Source: Mallotus nudiflorus (lineage: Eukaryota > Streptophyta > Magnoliopsida > Malpighiales > Euphorbiaceae). From it: a stretch of DNA of 64,000 nt. The translations under genes were made by a program, and so were the position numbers. The notes beneath the pieces are model-generated. The model did not search any database, was not told where the DNA came from, and worked only from the letters and a program-made list of their open reading frames with translations. Within the stretch, counting starts at the first letter, position 1; each line of letters starts with the position of its first letter. Of the stretch, positions 37,056-50,560 are shown piece after piece. The stretch is from contig CANTUR010000279.1 in assembly GCA_947683625.1 (NCBI GenBank), positions 2,264,501 to 2,328,500 on the forward strand. The letters run 5' to 3'.

Positions 37056-37207
37056 ATAAGTTTAATTAAGTGTCTATGTTTGTCTTTCAGTGTAACTACT
37101 GCAATGATTAGGTTGATAATTTTCTTTGTGATATTCTTGTTTTTAATTATGCGTTGCGTTAAATACTCTTGCCTTGTTTTGAATTCAATTTTCTTTATCT
37201 TTTCAGA

Positions 37208-38400
37208 ATGAGGCATGTGAAAATGAACCTTGTTGCCAATCTAACTTTTGGGCTTGATGAGTAGTCTGTGCATGATGAGGCTCTTCCTCCTACTCCACAT
37301 CGTAGGGGCAGAGGTAGAGGTCGAGTTAAGGCAACTGCAACTGAGATTCCTGATCAGCAGCCAATTGGGCCTGAACCTCCAACTGTAGACCCCATGGACT
37401 AGTAGGAATTAATTAGGGTCTTACAGCATTGAATTAGGCGATGCCGCTTATGCAACAGATGTTACAGCAAAGGAATCAGGGGATGTCAAATATTGATGCA
37501 ACACTCCTCTACTCCCAAATCGGTAGAGTTTCCTTTGACGGTACGGGTGACGCCTTAGACTTCATTAACGTAATTAAGGCACGTACCAGGATGGGACACA
37601 CGGACTACCAATGGATAATGATTATGGAGTTGTCAGTTCAAGTGGCAACTCAAGACTAGTTCATGTAGTCGATTCAACTGTCCATGCATGAGTTGACTTG
37701 GCTAGAGTTTAAGGACCGCTTCCTGAGATTCTTCTATCCTCTAGCCACCAGAGATGCTTACAGGTGGCAGTTGCTCCACATCATTAGAGGGGATAGGTCA
37801 GTGGAGGATTACACTAGGGAGTTTAACAGGCTATCCCGACATACAGAGGACATCAGGAGAGACCCTTATAGAGCAGTAGAGTTATATGTCACTGGTTTGG
37901 GACCCGCTTTTATTGGTATGCATACTGAGGACCGCACTATGGAGGGTGTGATTGAGGAGGCCCGTTTGATTGAGAGGCGACATATCCGCCAGGGCACCAT
38001 GTTAGATCCTTATATGGTTAGTGGTAGTGGATATGGTGTAGCTCTCGGGTATCAGCAACCAGCATTTCACATTAGTAGTTCGAGTCAGCAAGCTGTGGGT
38101 AGTTCATAGTAGGGTGGTAGGAGGTCCAGGACCCATCGAGTTGGTTGACATGGTTATGCCACGAATAGGAGAAGTGGCAGAGGTCACAGATTTAGTACTG
38201 GAGTTAGCAGCAGTAGCAGTGCGCAGAGCTCCGGACAGAGTAGTTCTAGGTCTGGGGCCAGTGCATGTGTGAGTTGTGGTCGATTCCATCAGGGCCCATG
38301 TCATTTATTGTCGGGCGCTTGCTTCAGATGTGGACAGGTTGGTCATCTTGCCAGAGCTTATCCTCACTCTGGATATCAGCCACAGTACATTCAGGGGTTT
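37208..38400 (+). pseudogene. Element E gag
   Basis: The best start is ATG 37208, with a frameshift before the main open pieces at 37441-37659 and 37684-38109. The gag core is clear: LTWLEFKDRFLRFFYPLATR, then RGDRSVEDYTREFNRLSRHT and EARLIERRH. Two zinc-knuckle-like motifs follow near 38263-38352: CVSCGRFHQGPC and CFRCGQVGHLARAYP. The last Cys expected in the second is Tyr here. In-frame stops occur at 37657, 37666, 38107, 38110 and 38146. The protein would have packaged the element's RNA. Confidence 0.85.
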
Positions 38401-39160
38401 GTCTTCATCAGTGGCTCAGCCCTACTATCTGATGCCCCAGCAGTATAGAGCACTAGTACAGCCACAGTAGAGACCGCCACAGCTTCTGGGCCAGCAAGGT
38501 CAAGGTTCAGTTGGTAGGCCTAGTGGTCGTGGGTTTGTACATCCTTCGACATCTCAGCAAGCAAGTCGTGGCCAGGCTCGAGTGTTCACTTTGACACCGT
38601 AGGATGCTCAAACTTCTAATGCAGTGGTAGCAGGTATTCTCTCAGTCTGTGCATATAATGCTAGAGTATTGTTTGACCCTAGCACTTCACATTCATTCAA
38701 TTCTCTTGTGCTTGCTTCGAGAATTGAGTGAAAGCCTTCAAGGTTATCCTTTCCTCTATCTGTATCGACTCCTCTTAGTGATGAGTTAGAGATAGATATT
38801 CTCTTTCCTTTGTGTCCGGTGTCAGTTGATGGTAGAGAATTATTAGCGGACTTGGTGTTACTTGATGTGTTGAAATTTGATGTCATTTTGGGTATAGATT
38901 GGTTTTTGAGGTATTATGCTTTGGTGAATTATCAAGAGAAAGAAGTGGTGTTTAGAATTCCAAATGAAGAAGAGTTCTGTTTTAAAGGTGAAAAGAGCTC
39001 CATGCCTTGTAATCTCTTTTCTGCAATTACAACTCGAAAGATGCTTAGAAGGGGTTATTAAGGTTACTTGGCAGTAGTAAGAGATGTTGAGAAAGAGAAT
39101 GGGGCAATCGAACAAGTGCCAATGGTGTATGAATTTCTGGATGTCTTCCTGAAGAATTAC
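38401..39160 (+). pseudogene. Element E protease region
   Basis: The reading frame shifts by one near 38400-38460 and back near 39150. In between, ILSVCAYNARVLFDPSTSHS holds the expected catalytic Asp, but the two residues after it are Pro-Ser rather than the Ser-Gly of an active retropepsin. It continues as PVSVDGRELLADLVLLDVLK and FDVILGIDWFLRYYALVNY, the typical protease end. Stops at about 38468, 38600, 38729 and 39058 interrupt it. Confidence 0.8.
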
Positions 39161-40047
39161 CAGGATTACCACCAGACAGAGAGATAGAGTTCTATATCGA
39201 TGTCATACCTGGTATAAATCCTATTTCTATCCCACCCTACAGAATGGCACCAGTTGAATTATAGGAGCTAAAGGAGCAATTGCAGGAGTTGCTTGATAAG
39301 GGTTTCATAAGACCCAGTACATCGCCTTGGGGTGCTCCAGTGTTGTTTGTAAAGAAGAAAGATGGTAGCCTTTGACTCTGTATTGATTATAGGCAGTTGA
39401 ATAAGGTCACCATCAAGAACAAGTATCCACTTCCAAGGATTAATGACCTATTTGATCAGCTTAAAGGTGCTACATGCTTCTTTAAAATAGACTTGAGATC
39501 TGGGTATCACCAGTTGAGAATTAGAAGTGGTGATGAGCCCAAGACAGCCTTTTGGATGAGATATGGCCATTATGAGTTCTCAATAATGTCCTTTGGGTTG
39601 ACTAATGCTCCAGCAGCCTTTATGGACCTGATGAATCGGGTGTTCAGGCCATACTTGGACCGGTTTGTAATAGTCTTCATTGATGATAACTTGGTTTATT
39701 CCAAGAGTGAAGCTGAGCAAGTTATGCATCTGAGAAGGCTACTTCATACTTTAAGGGAGCACAGGTTGTATGTCAAGTTTTCAAAGTGCAAGTTCTGGTT
39801 GAATCAAGTGGCATTTTTAGGCCATGTGGTTTCTAAGGATGGTATACAAGTGGACCCTAAGAAGATAGAAGCTATCACAGAGTGGTCGAGGCCAACTACA
39901 GTCAAAGAAGTACGGAGTTTCCTAGGTCTAGTAGGCTACTACAGGAGATTTATGAAGGACTTCTTTAAAATTGCCGCACCTTTGACAAGGTTAACCCAAA
40001 AAAGTGCTAAGTTTGTGTGGACAGACAGATGTGAAGAGCACTTTTAG
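39161..40047 (+). pseudogene. Element E reverse transcriptase
   Basis: This starts around EIEFYIDVIPG and includes GFIRPSTSPWGAPVLFVKKK. The long open piece 39397-40047 reads NKYPLPRINDLFDQLKGATC, FFKIDLRSGYHQLRI (first Asp) and the active site FIDD at 39676-39687, followed by NLVYS where chromoviruses usually have a hydrophobic residue. It also has FLGHVVSKDGIQVDP and EVRSFLGLVGYYRRF. Two in-frame stops (about 39262 and 39373) precede the long piece. The sequence is of the Tekay/Del type of chromovirus, judged from the overall pattern. Confidence 0.9.
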
Positions 40048-40460
40048 TTATTGAAGGATTTGTTCACGTCAGCTCCAATTCTGACTTTGCCTTTTGGAAA
40101 TGAAAGGTATACGGTGTATTGTGATGCTTCCAGAGTAGGATTGGGCTATGTGTTAATGCAAAATGGCCAAGTAATTGCTTACACTTCAAGGCAGTTGAAG
40201 AAGCACAAGCAAAACTATCCTACTCATGACTTAGAGATGGCAACCATTGTGTTTGCTTTAAAAATATGGAGGCATAACTTGTATGGGGTGACATATGAGA
40301 TATACACTGATCATAAAAGCTTGAAATATATCTTCCAGCAGAGGGACTTGAACTTGAGGCAGAGAAGATGGATGAAACTTCTTAAGGATTATAATTGTTC
40401 CATTTTATACCATCCAGGCAAGGCAAATGTTATTGTTGATGCCTTGAGTAGGAAGTCAGT
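40048..40460 (+). pseudogene. Element E RNase H
   Basis: Directly follows RT after one TAG. All four acidic positions of RNase H are visible: Asp in VYCDASRVGLG, Glu in THDLEMATIVFALK, Asp in IYTDHKSLKYIF and Asp in VIVDALSRK. Intact over 40051-40839 together with the start of integrase, so this is one of the best-preserved domains in the element. Confidence 0.88.
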
Positions 40461-41490
40461 GAGCAGTCTTGCCCACATCGGCATAGAAAGGAGGCCCATT
40501 ATCAAGGAGTTACACAGGTTGATTGATCAAGGGTTGCAGTTGAAAGTTACCCGAAAGTGTCTTTTAGCTCAATTCAAAGTACGATCTATATACTTGGATC
40601 AAGTTAAGGCAGCTCAAAATAAAGACCCACAATTGCAGAGGATTATGTATAAAGTGCAACAAGGGCAGTTAAGAGACTTTGTGGTTGACAGAGAAGGTGT
40701 ATTGCGGTTGGGCACTAGGATTTGTGTGCCGGATGTTGATGACTTAAGGAAGGAAATTATGGAAGAGGCACATTTTTTTGCTTATAGTATTCATCCAGGT
40801 TCTACCAAGATGTATCATGACTTGAAAGATATATATTAGTGGAATGGAATGAAGAAGGATATTGCAGAGTTTGTGTCTAGATGTCGGACTTGTCAGCAAG
40901 TGAAGCTTGAACATCAGAGACCCTTGGGATTGTTGCAACCTATTCCAATTCCTGAATGGAAATGGGACATGATAGCTATAGACTTTGTGACCGGACTACC
41001 TCGGACGATAGGAGGTTATGATGCTATTTGGGTGATTGTTGACAGGCTAACTAAGTCAACACACTTTCTACCAATAAAGAAGACATACTCTACTGATAGA
41101 CTGGCAAGACTTTATGTCAATAGGATTGTTTGTCTACATGGAGTACTAGTGAGTATAGTGTCAGACAAAGGAGCCATATTCACCTCAGTCTTTTGGCAAG
41201 AATTACACAAGGCCTTAGGCACCATATTGGATTTCATTACGGCCTTCCATCCTTAGACAGATGGTCAGTTAAAGAGGACCATCTAGACATTAAAAGATAT
41301 GCTGAGGATGTGTGTGATGTATTTTGGAGGACAGTGGGATTCGCACGTGCCATTGATTGAGTTTGCTTACAATAATAGCTATCATGCTAGCATTGAGATG
41401 GCTCCGTATGAGGCACTGTACGGTAGGAAGTGTAGATCACCATTATGTTAGGAGATTGGTGAAATACAGTTAATAGGTCCAGAGTTTGTG
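40461..41490 (+). pseudogene. Element E integrase
   Basis: The zinc-binding part is visible as EEAHFFAYSIHPGSTKMYHD and CRTCQQVK, split by a TAG at 40837. The core has Asp in MIAIDFVTGLP and Asp in VSDKGAIFTSVFW. The Glu expected in the third motif is Lys (codon AAG at 41272, in DGQLKRT), which would abolish catalysis. Further stops occur at 41254, 41284, about 41449 and 41491. It ends around EFAYNNSYHASIEMAPYEAL and YGRKCRSPL. Confidence 0.88.
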
Positions 41491-41493
41491 TAG

Positions 41494-42018
41494 GTGACTT
41501 CAGAGAAAGTCCCCATTATACAGCAGAGATTGAAGACAGCCTTCAGCAGACAAAAGAGCTATGCTGACCCTAGGAGGAAGGATGTATCCTTTATGGTTGG
41601 AGACATGGTGTTCCTAAAGGTGTCTCTAATGAAAGGAGTCATGAGATTTGGCAAGAAGGGTAAGCTAGCTCCTAGATACATTGGACCATTTGAGATTCGA
41701 TCTAGAGTGGGTGAAGTGGCGTATAGGCTGGTGTTGCCACCAGAACTGTCAAGAATCCATCCTGTATTCCATGTGTCTATGCTGAGGAAATACGTTCCTG
41801 ATCCATCTCATGTTTTGCAACCTCAAGCTGTAGAGCTTAGTGATGATCTGACCTACGAGGAGTATCCAGTGGCGATTATGGATCGCCAAATTCAACAGTT
41901 GCGGACTAAGGAGATACCGATGGTGAAGGTGCTGTGGAGTAACCGTTATGCTGAGGATTGCAGTTGGGAAACTGAAGCTGAGATGCGAGTTTCTTTCCCG
42001 TATCTATTTCCCTCTTAG
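41494..42018 (+). pseudogene. Element E integrase C-terminus with chromodomain
   Basis: An open piece of 174 codons covers the integrase C-terminal region (QKSYADPRRKDVSFMVGDMV, GKLAPRYIGPFEI, HPVFHVSMLRKYVPDPSHV). A chromodomain-like end follows: YEEYPVAIMDRQIQQLRTKE and VKVLWSNRYAEDCSWETEAE. A chromodomain at this position defines the chromoviruses and is known to direct integration into particular chromatin. The three aromatic cage positions were not assessed in detail. Confidence 0.85.
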
Positions 42019-42061
42019 CTTTGTAATTCTTCTTTTCTTAAATTCGGGGACGAATTCTTAT

Positions 42062-42074
42062 AAGGAGAGGAGAC
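42062..42074 (+). other. Element E polypurine tract
   Basis: AAGGAGAGGAGAC lies immediately upstream of the 3' LTR start, following the GGGGACGAATTC-like block usual in this lineage. Confidence 0.85.
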
Positions 42075-45000
42075 TGTTATGACCCTATTTTTTTTATTTA
42101 ATTTATTTTAAAATGAGATATGCAGTATTAATAAAATCAAAAGTTATATTTGAGTATTTTATTATTTTGTGGTTAATATTTATTATTTTACGTTTGATTA
42201 TAATTTTCTATTTAAATATTTATTTTGAAACTTATTATTTCGGATAATTAATTTACGTTATTTATATTTACTACTTTGAATAATGTTATTTTAATAATAT
42301 TTAATTTAGTGCATTATTATTTTAATGTTATTATTATTATTATATGTGATTATATTATTTATTATTGTGTTATATATATAATATGTGCATGTGGTGGAGG
42401 TTAATACATGTAAGCACATTATATATTATAATATTATATATATATGCACATGCATAAACCCATACATACAATAAATATATGCATAAACACACATTCACCT
42501 GCACCAACACCCAAACATATACATATATGCATAATACATAACAAACAAACACAGAAACGTTTTTATCTCTTTCCTCTTCCCATCGCACAAGCCAAACCAC
42601 CACCCTCACTGTGCCTCTCAGCCTTCTGCCGGACCGCCACCATCCTCCATCGTCTTCTCCCTCCCCTTGTCGTCTTCCCTTCTCTTTCTCAGTGCCGGTG
42701 GAGTCCATTTTTGAAAGGAAACCGAAAACCTCCATTTTCAGCCAACCTCGCTTTTTCGGCCACCGTTTCTCAAGTTTTCGATGTCTATCAACTCCCCTAG
42801 CTCTGGTGATCATGAATCTAAGCTTAGTTTAAGCTTAAAACTTCATTTTCTTGAGTTTTATTGAATTTTTGTTTTTGGAGCTTTAGGGTTTCAAATTTTT
42901 TTTAAGCTTTATCTTAATGAATCTTGCAAACTTCCTTCACAAAAGTTGTTCCTCGAAGCTTAATCTACTTCTAAGAATTTTTTTTTTGATTTTTGGAATT
43001 TATTTTAATTTTTGTGAATTTTTGAATATTTTATTATTATTTTATGAATTTTCGTAAATTAATTATTAAAATTATAAATTTGGTATTTTTAGTGTTATTA
43101 TGAGTTGATATTAATTTTAGAGTAAAGAAAACAATTTTTGAGAATATTATATAATTTTTAGGAATTTTTATAGTTTATGTCAAAATTGAATAATTAGGTT
43201 AGAGTTGGATTTTTCTTGGAATATTAGTTTAATTATGTGTTTTAGTTAATATTAATAATATATATGTTGAGAAAATAATTTTTAGGCATTTGTAAAATTT
43301 TTAGGGAATTTTTTTGAGTAATAATAGTATATTCTGTATATTTTGTATTATATGGATAAATATGTAATTTTATGCTAAGTATAGTTAAATATATATTCTA
43401 GTTGGTTTTATTAATATTTAAGAGGTTTAGAGGATTTTTTATAAATTAATTGGTATTTTTAACTAAGTAATGTTAATTTTGAATATTGTTTCCATATATT
43501 ATATATATGTATAATATATTATTTTGGTAACAAAAATGTATATATGGTTATATTTAGCATATTTGGTATAATGGATTTAGTTAAGGTATTTGTTGATAGT
43601 TATATTAATTATAGATTATATATGCATATTTTAAGAATAATGAATATTATTGGAAATTATGGATTTTTATATATTTATGTCTAATTAAATTTAATTAAGT
43701 GTCATGTTATATTTTAAATATGATTTTAATGTTTATTTATGAAAGTAAAATTTTCATGAATTTATTAGTTAGAATTAAGTTGTGATGTTTTGTTACGTTG
43801 TAAACTCGATCAGATTAATACTGTGTTGGAGAGCCGACCCGAGTGTAGACTGTGTGTGAATTTTTAGAAGTGCGTTTTCCATGCAGGAATGATTCTACCT
43901 ATAGTAGAGAGATGTCTGTTTTACAGAGGAGACTCTGCCGAAATTTTGGTAGATTTTCTCATAAAACATGATATCTTCAGTAAATGTCTACCGTTAATTA
44001 GGTTTTTTCCTATCTATAGAATCTTATCTGGTCTTCCTCGAGTCAGTCTAGAATTTCACTATTTTTGTTGATTTTCGATTTGAATTCCATAGACATGTTT
44101 TTAAAAGACGTCTGTTATTTATTTTCTAAAGAGTATTGGAGCGAAAGCTGTTGGATCGAGGCAGACGCACGATCGTCAACCTTCTCGTTCATCTTGTAAG
44201 TTGATAAAATGATCTATGCATGTGTTTTATTTAAAGATGCGTGCACTCATATTTTTATGTTTTTATTATATGATTTATTTAATGTAATGTTGTTATTTAA
44301 GGTTTAAGCACATTTTATTTATTTAAAATCAATTTTTGAGAAATTTTTAGTAGAACGGGCTACCTGGTGGGTTTCACCAGGACCGTGTGCACATGGTAAA
44401 AATTGAGAGATGGATCCGATATATAAATAACTTGTGGATGTAAACTGGGACGGGTGCCTCGGTGGAAGCCTTTGCTCTCGGGGATCGCTTGTGATTGGAA
44501 AGTTAATAATGGACTGGGATGGGTGCCTCAGTTAATGCCTTAGCTCTAAGGGACCGCCAGTGCCATGTATTTGGATTAAGTGGATAACTGCGACTTAGTG
44601 CCTCGATTGATGCCTTTGCTCTCGGGGACTGACAGTCTAGTTGGAATAAGTGGGCCCAGTTGGCCAGTTAGAAACCTGAGTTTAGGGTTCTACTGAGATT
44701 TTTCAAAAGCTATATCTATACATTATAAATTATTTTCACTATAACTATATGGTTTTCAAAAAGGTTTTCAAACCGCACATTTCTTTTTATTAACTTACTC
44801 AGTGAGGTCTAATTCCCCTCAATTTATTTTTTTTAGGAGCTTGGGAGATCGACCTCAGACCCCCTCTACGCCGGATTTCTTCATCAGCGGCTATACTATG
44901 TAGGTCACTATGAGTTGTACTGTAGTAGTAACTCTAGAAAACTGTAGTAGTAACTCTAGAAAATTGTAGTAGTAACTATACTAAGAATTTGTACGATTTA

Positions 45001-45273
45001 AGTATACTTGTGTATTTTATTTTAATGAACCACGCTTATGTTTAATGATTTAAGATTGATTTATGATATGTGACGATGAAGAATATTTTATTATGCACTT
45101 GATTATGTTTATTTTTAAAAAAATCAGTTTGATAATATGTTCTATTATGAAATAAAGTTTTTAATTGGAAGGTTTTATTTTTCTTTTCTTTAAGGTTTAC
45201 TACAGGTTTCGGGGGCCTTACGCCTACCCATTCCCTAGTGTCAGTCACGTGCCCTCAAGTTCGGGTTATGAGA
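42075..45273 (+). mobile_element. Element E 3' LTR
   Basis: This 3199-bp LTR starts TGTTATGACCC and ends GGTTATGAGA. It is colinear with the 5' LTR with scattered substitutions. It carries five TTA units where the 5' LTR has 28, and one extra copy of the GTAGTAGTAACTCTAGAAAA repeat at 44929-44970. The following AATAG (45274-45278) is the right target-site duplication. Confidence 0.9.
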
Positions 45274-45278
45274 AATAG

Positions 45279-45666
45279 AAACTGGTGAAAAACACATAAA
45301 AATATATAAAAAAAATAACTAATCTTATTGAGTTGGAGGAAAAAGGAATTAGTTTTGCTAAAAAAATAATTAATTAATTAAATTTAACTCAATAATTATT
45401 TATTAATTTGCAAAATATGAAGGTTTTTTAAAAAAAATTGAATATACATATCATAATGCACATATTGAATTTAAATATATATAAATGCATGACAATTAAA
45501 AAAATATTATGCTTAATTTGAATAATTAAGTTATTGAAATTATTTCAATAATTAATTATTAAATATAAAAAATATTAAGAACAAAATCAAAATTAATAAT
45601 CAAACCAATCAATAAGCACAATATAATTTCACATGAAAATAGTTGAACCATCAATTAAGCATAAAA
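45279..45666 (-). other. Element G 3' untranslated sequence right of element E
   Basis: AT-rich sequence between the copia pol stop and the site where E inserted. No coding content. Confidence 0.6.
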
Positions 45667-47236
45667 TCAAAACAAACTAGAACCATTAATCATGCTAAGT
45701 TCATGCTTAATGAAATTTAATCTCTCTTCATTGAGAGGTTTAGTGAAGATATATGCAAGTTGATTATATGTATCAACAAATTCAAGTGAGATATCATTAT
45801 TTTGAACATGATCATGCAAGAAATGATGTCTAATGTCTATATGCTTGGTTCTTGAATGTTGAATGGGACTTTTGCTAAGGTTAATAGCACTTGTCTTGTC
45901 ACATTTGATTGGAATGTGATCAAGTTTTATTCTATAGTCTAACAATTATTGTTTCTACCATAAGACTTGTGAACAACAAAGACTTGCTACAATATATTCA
46001 ACTTCAACAGTGGACAGGCAACCGAAACTTGTTTCATGCTAAACCAAAAAACTAAACTTTATCCTAAGAATTGACAAGTTCCATAAGTGATTTTACTATC
46101 TAGCAAACTACCAGCAAAATCTGCATCAGAATAACTAATCAAGTCAAAAGAAGAACTCCTAGGATACCAAATTCCTAAATACAAACTTTCACTTAAATAT
46201 TTAAAAATTCTTTTAATTTCATTCAAATGAGACTCTCTAGGTCTATATTGAAATATAGCACACAAGCAAGTAGCAAACATAATATCTGGTCTACTAAGAG
46301 TTAAATAAAGAGGGATCCAATCATACCTCTAAAATGTTTTTCATCAACTGGCTTACCATTCTCGTCTTTAATGAGTTTAGTGGTGATACTCATAGGAGTC
46401 TTGCTTGATTTAGCTTCATCCATACAAAAATTTTGAAGAATGTCCTTAGCATGTTTTGTTTGATTAATGAAAATCTTATTTTTGCATTGCTTGGATTAAA
46501 GTCCAAGAAAGAATTCAAGCTCAACCATCACACTCATCTCAAATTCTCCTTGCATCAACTTGGAAATTCCTTACACAAGCAATGATTAGTAGCTCCAAAA
46601 ATAATGCCATCAACATATATTTGCACAATAAGTAAATCATGCTTGAATTTCTTTATGAAAAGAGTTATGTTAACCTTTACTTTGGAGAAATCTTTCTTTA
46701 ATAAAAAGTTACTCAATCTTTCATACCTAGCTCTAGGAGATTGTTTTAATCCATACAATACTTTTAAAAGTTTAAATACATAACTAGGAAAATCAAAACT
46801 TTCAAAACCCAGAGGTTGTTAAAAATATACCTCCTCTTCAATGAAACCATTTAAAAATGCACTTTTAACATCCATTTGATAAATTTTAAAATCCATGAAT
46901 AATGCAAATGCAAGTAGCATTCTAATAGTTTTTAACCTTGCAACCAGGCAAAGGTTTCATCATAATCAATGCCTTCCTCTTGATTATAACCTTTAGCTAC
47001 TAATCTAGCTTTATTCCTAGTTATGACACCTTATTCATTCATTTTATTTCTAAACACCCATTTGGTGCCTATAATAGGATGATATTTAGGTCTAGGAACT
47101 TTGATTTAATTCTTCTTGTATAGCAAAGACCTCAAATTCATCACTTAAAGCATCACCAACATTTTTTGGTTCAATTTGAGATATGAATGCTAAATTAATA
47201 ATAGACTTAAGTTGACATCTAGTAGTTATCCCCTTT
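45667..47236 (-). pseudogene. Element G reverse transcriptase and RNase H (Ty1/copia)
   Basis: Read on the minus strand from 47236: GITTR, then EPKNVGDALSDEFEVFAIQE, the usual start of copia RT. Near the active site, MYGLKQSPRARYERLSNFL leads to IYVDGIIFGATN at 46606-46617. The second catalytic Asp of the YVDD box is Gly here. RNase H follows: RESHLNEIKRIFKYL, FDLISYSDADFAG, GTCQFLG, then IPIKCDKTSAINLSKSPIQH and RTKHIDIRHHFLHDHVQNN, ending near 45667. Several frameshifts and stops lie between these pieces. The element is SIRE-like by its gag and LTR style, which is inference. Confidence 0.85.
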
Positions 47237-47241
47237 GTAGT

Positions 47242-49041
<1,800 letters not shown>

Positions 49042-49046
49042 GTAGT

Positions 49047-50350
49047 GTCACCTATGATAAGGTCTTGAGGATGTGCTTTCTTAAATTGCCAATCCTTTAG
49101 AAGTTCATCCTTCAAGGTAGGTTGAGACATCTCCTTATTGTCCTCTTTGCTTAGACCTTTAAGTTTCAAAGGCTTACTAGCATTTTCTTCTTGAGTGTTC
49201 ACATCCACATACTCATCTACAAAATCATCAACACTACAAACATTCTTTCTAGGATCAAGTGAGTTTGATTCATTAAATACAACATGCATTGACTCTTCAA
49301 CTATTAGAGTTCTTTTGTTAGAGACTTTATCTATTTTAATAGTGGTGGCATAGCCTATGAAAAATCCTTCATTAGCTTTAGAATCAAATTTCCCAAAATT
49401 TTTCTTGGCGTTTAATATAAAGCACTTGCATCTAAATACTCTAAGATATGAAATTTTGTGTTTTATATTGTTTCAAAGCTTATAAGAAGTTTTATTTAAA
49501 AATGGTCTTTTAAATACTCTATTTGCAATATAGCAAGATATGTTAATGACTTTCACCCAAAAGAATAGAGGTAAATTATACTCATGAAGCATAGTTTTAG
49601 CCATTTCCACTAGAGTTTTATTTTTCCTTTCAACTACTTGATTTTGTTGAGGAGTTGTAAGAGAAGAAAAAGTATATGAAATACCATTTTCATTGCAAAA
49701 TATGTTGAAGAATTCACTTTTAATTTTGGTTTCATAATCACTCCTAATAAATGAAATGCAAAAACCTTTTTCTCTTTGAACTCTTTTTTAAAAAATTTCA
49801 AATGCTTTAAGGGCATCATTCTTATGAGCAAGAAAACACACCAAAGTGTATCTAGAGTAGTCATCAACTAGGATATAAGTATAGTTCATACCACCTAAAC
49901 TACCAACTCTAGTTGATCTAAATAAATCCATATGTATAAGTTCAAGTGACTTAGAGGTTGACACTACATTCTTAAGCTTAAAAGAAGACTTGGATTGTTT
50001 TCCCTTTTGACAAGCATCACAAGGCTTATCCTTAGTGAATACAAGTTTAGATAAAATAATCATAAGTTCATGCTTACTAAGATCATTCAATAGCTCAAAA
50101 TTTGCATGTCCTAACCTTCTATACCATGCCTATGTGTCATGGGAGATAGGCATTAAGCATTTTATGTCTTTGTTATCGATTTTATTCAAATCAATAACAT
50201 AAACATTATCTATTCTTTCACCACTAAAAATTACTTTGTCTTCATAAAGACTACTAATAAAGCAATTTCTAGGATAGAAAGTGACTTTATTTTCCATGTC
50301 ACATAATTGACTTATACTTAACAAATTATGTTTAGGACCATTAACAAGCA
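49047..50350 (-). pseudogene. Element G integrase (Ty1/copia)
   Basis: On the minus strand, a zinc-binding tail CDACQKGKQSKSSFK leads into the core: HMDLFRSTRVGSLGGMNYTY (first Asp) and ILVDDYSRYTLVCFLAHKND. Later pieces at 49634-49867 and 49023-49289 cover the end of the core and the Asp/Glu-rich linker before RT (KDWQFKKAHPQDLIIGD). Frameshifts near 49790 and elsewhere break the protein. The downstream end was interrupted by the insertion at 47242-49041. Confidence 0.8.
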
Positions 50351-50560
50351 ACACATGGTCTATAGATAAGAGTTGAGGATTACCAATTTCTCTAATGCCT
50401 ACCATATTTCCTTTGGCATTATCCCTAAATGTGACATGTCCTTCTTCCTTTGCATTAAGCTGGTTGAATTGCTCTTTGTCTCCCGTCATATGTCTTGAAC
50501 ATCCACTAATGAGATACCAATTGCTTTTTATTCTTATGGATTTCAAGCACACCTACACAA
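50351..50560 (-). pseudogene. Element G protease (Ty1/copia)
   Basis: The minus-strand piece reads SNWYLISGCSRHMTGDKEQF. This is the protease active-site region of copia elements, but the catalytic Asp expected before SG is Ile (codon ATT). It continues as GNMVGIREIGNP, HNLLSISQLCD and KVTFYPRNCFI, the normal protease/integrase junction, within an open piece at 50130-50552. Confidence 0.8.
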
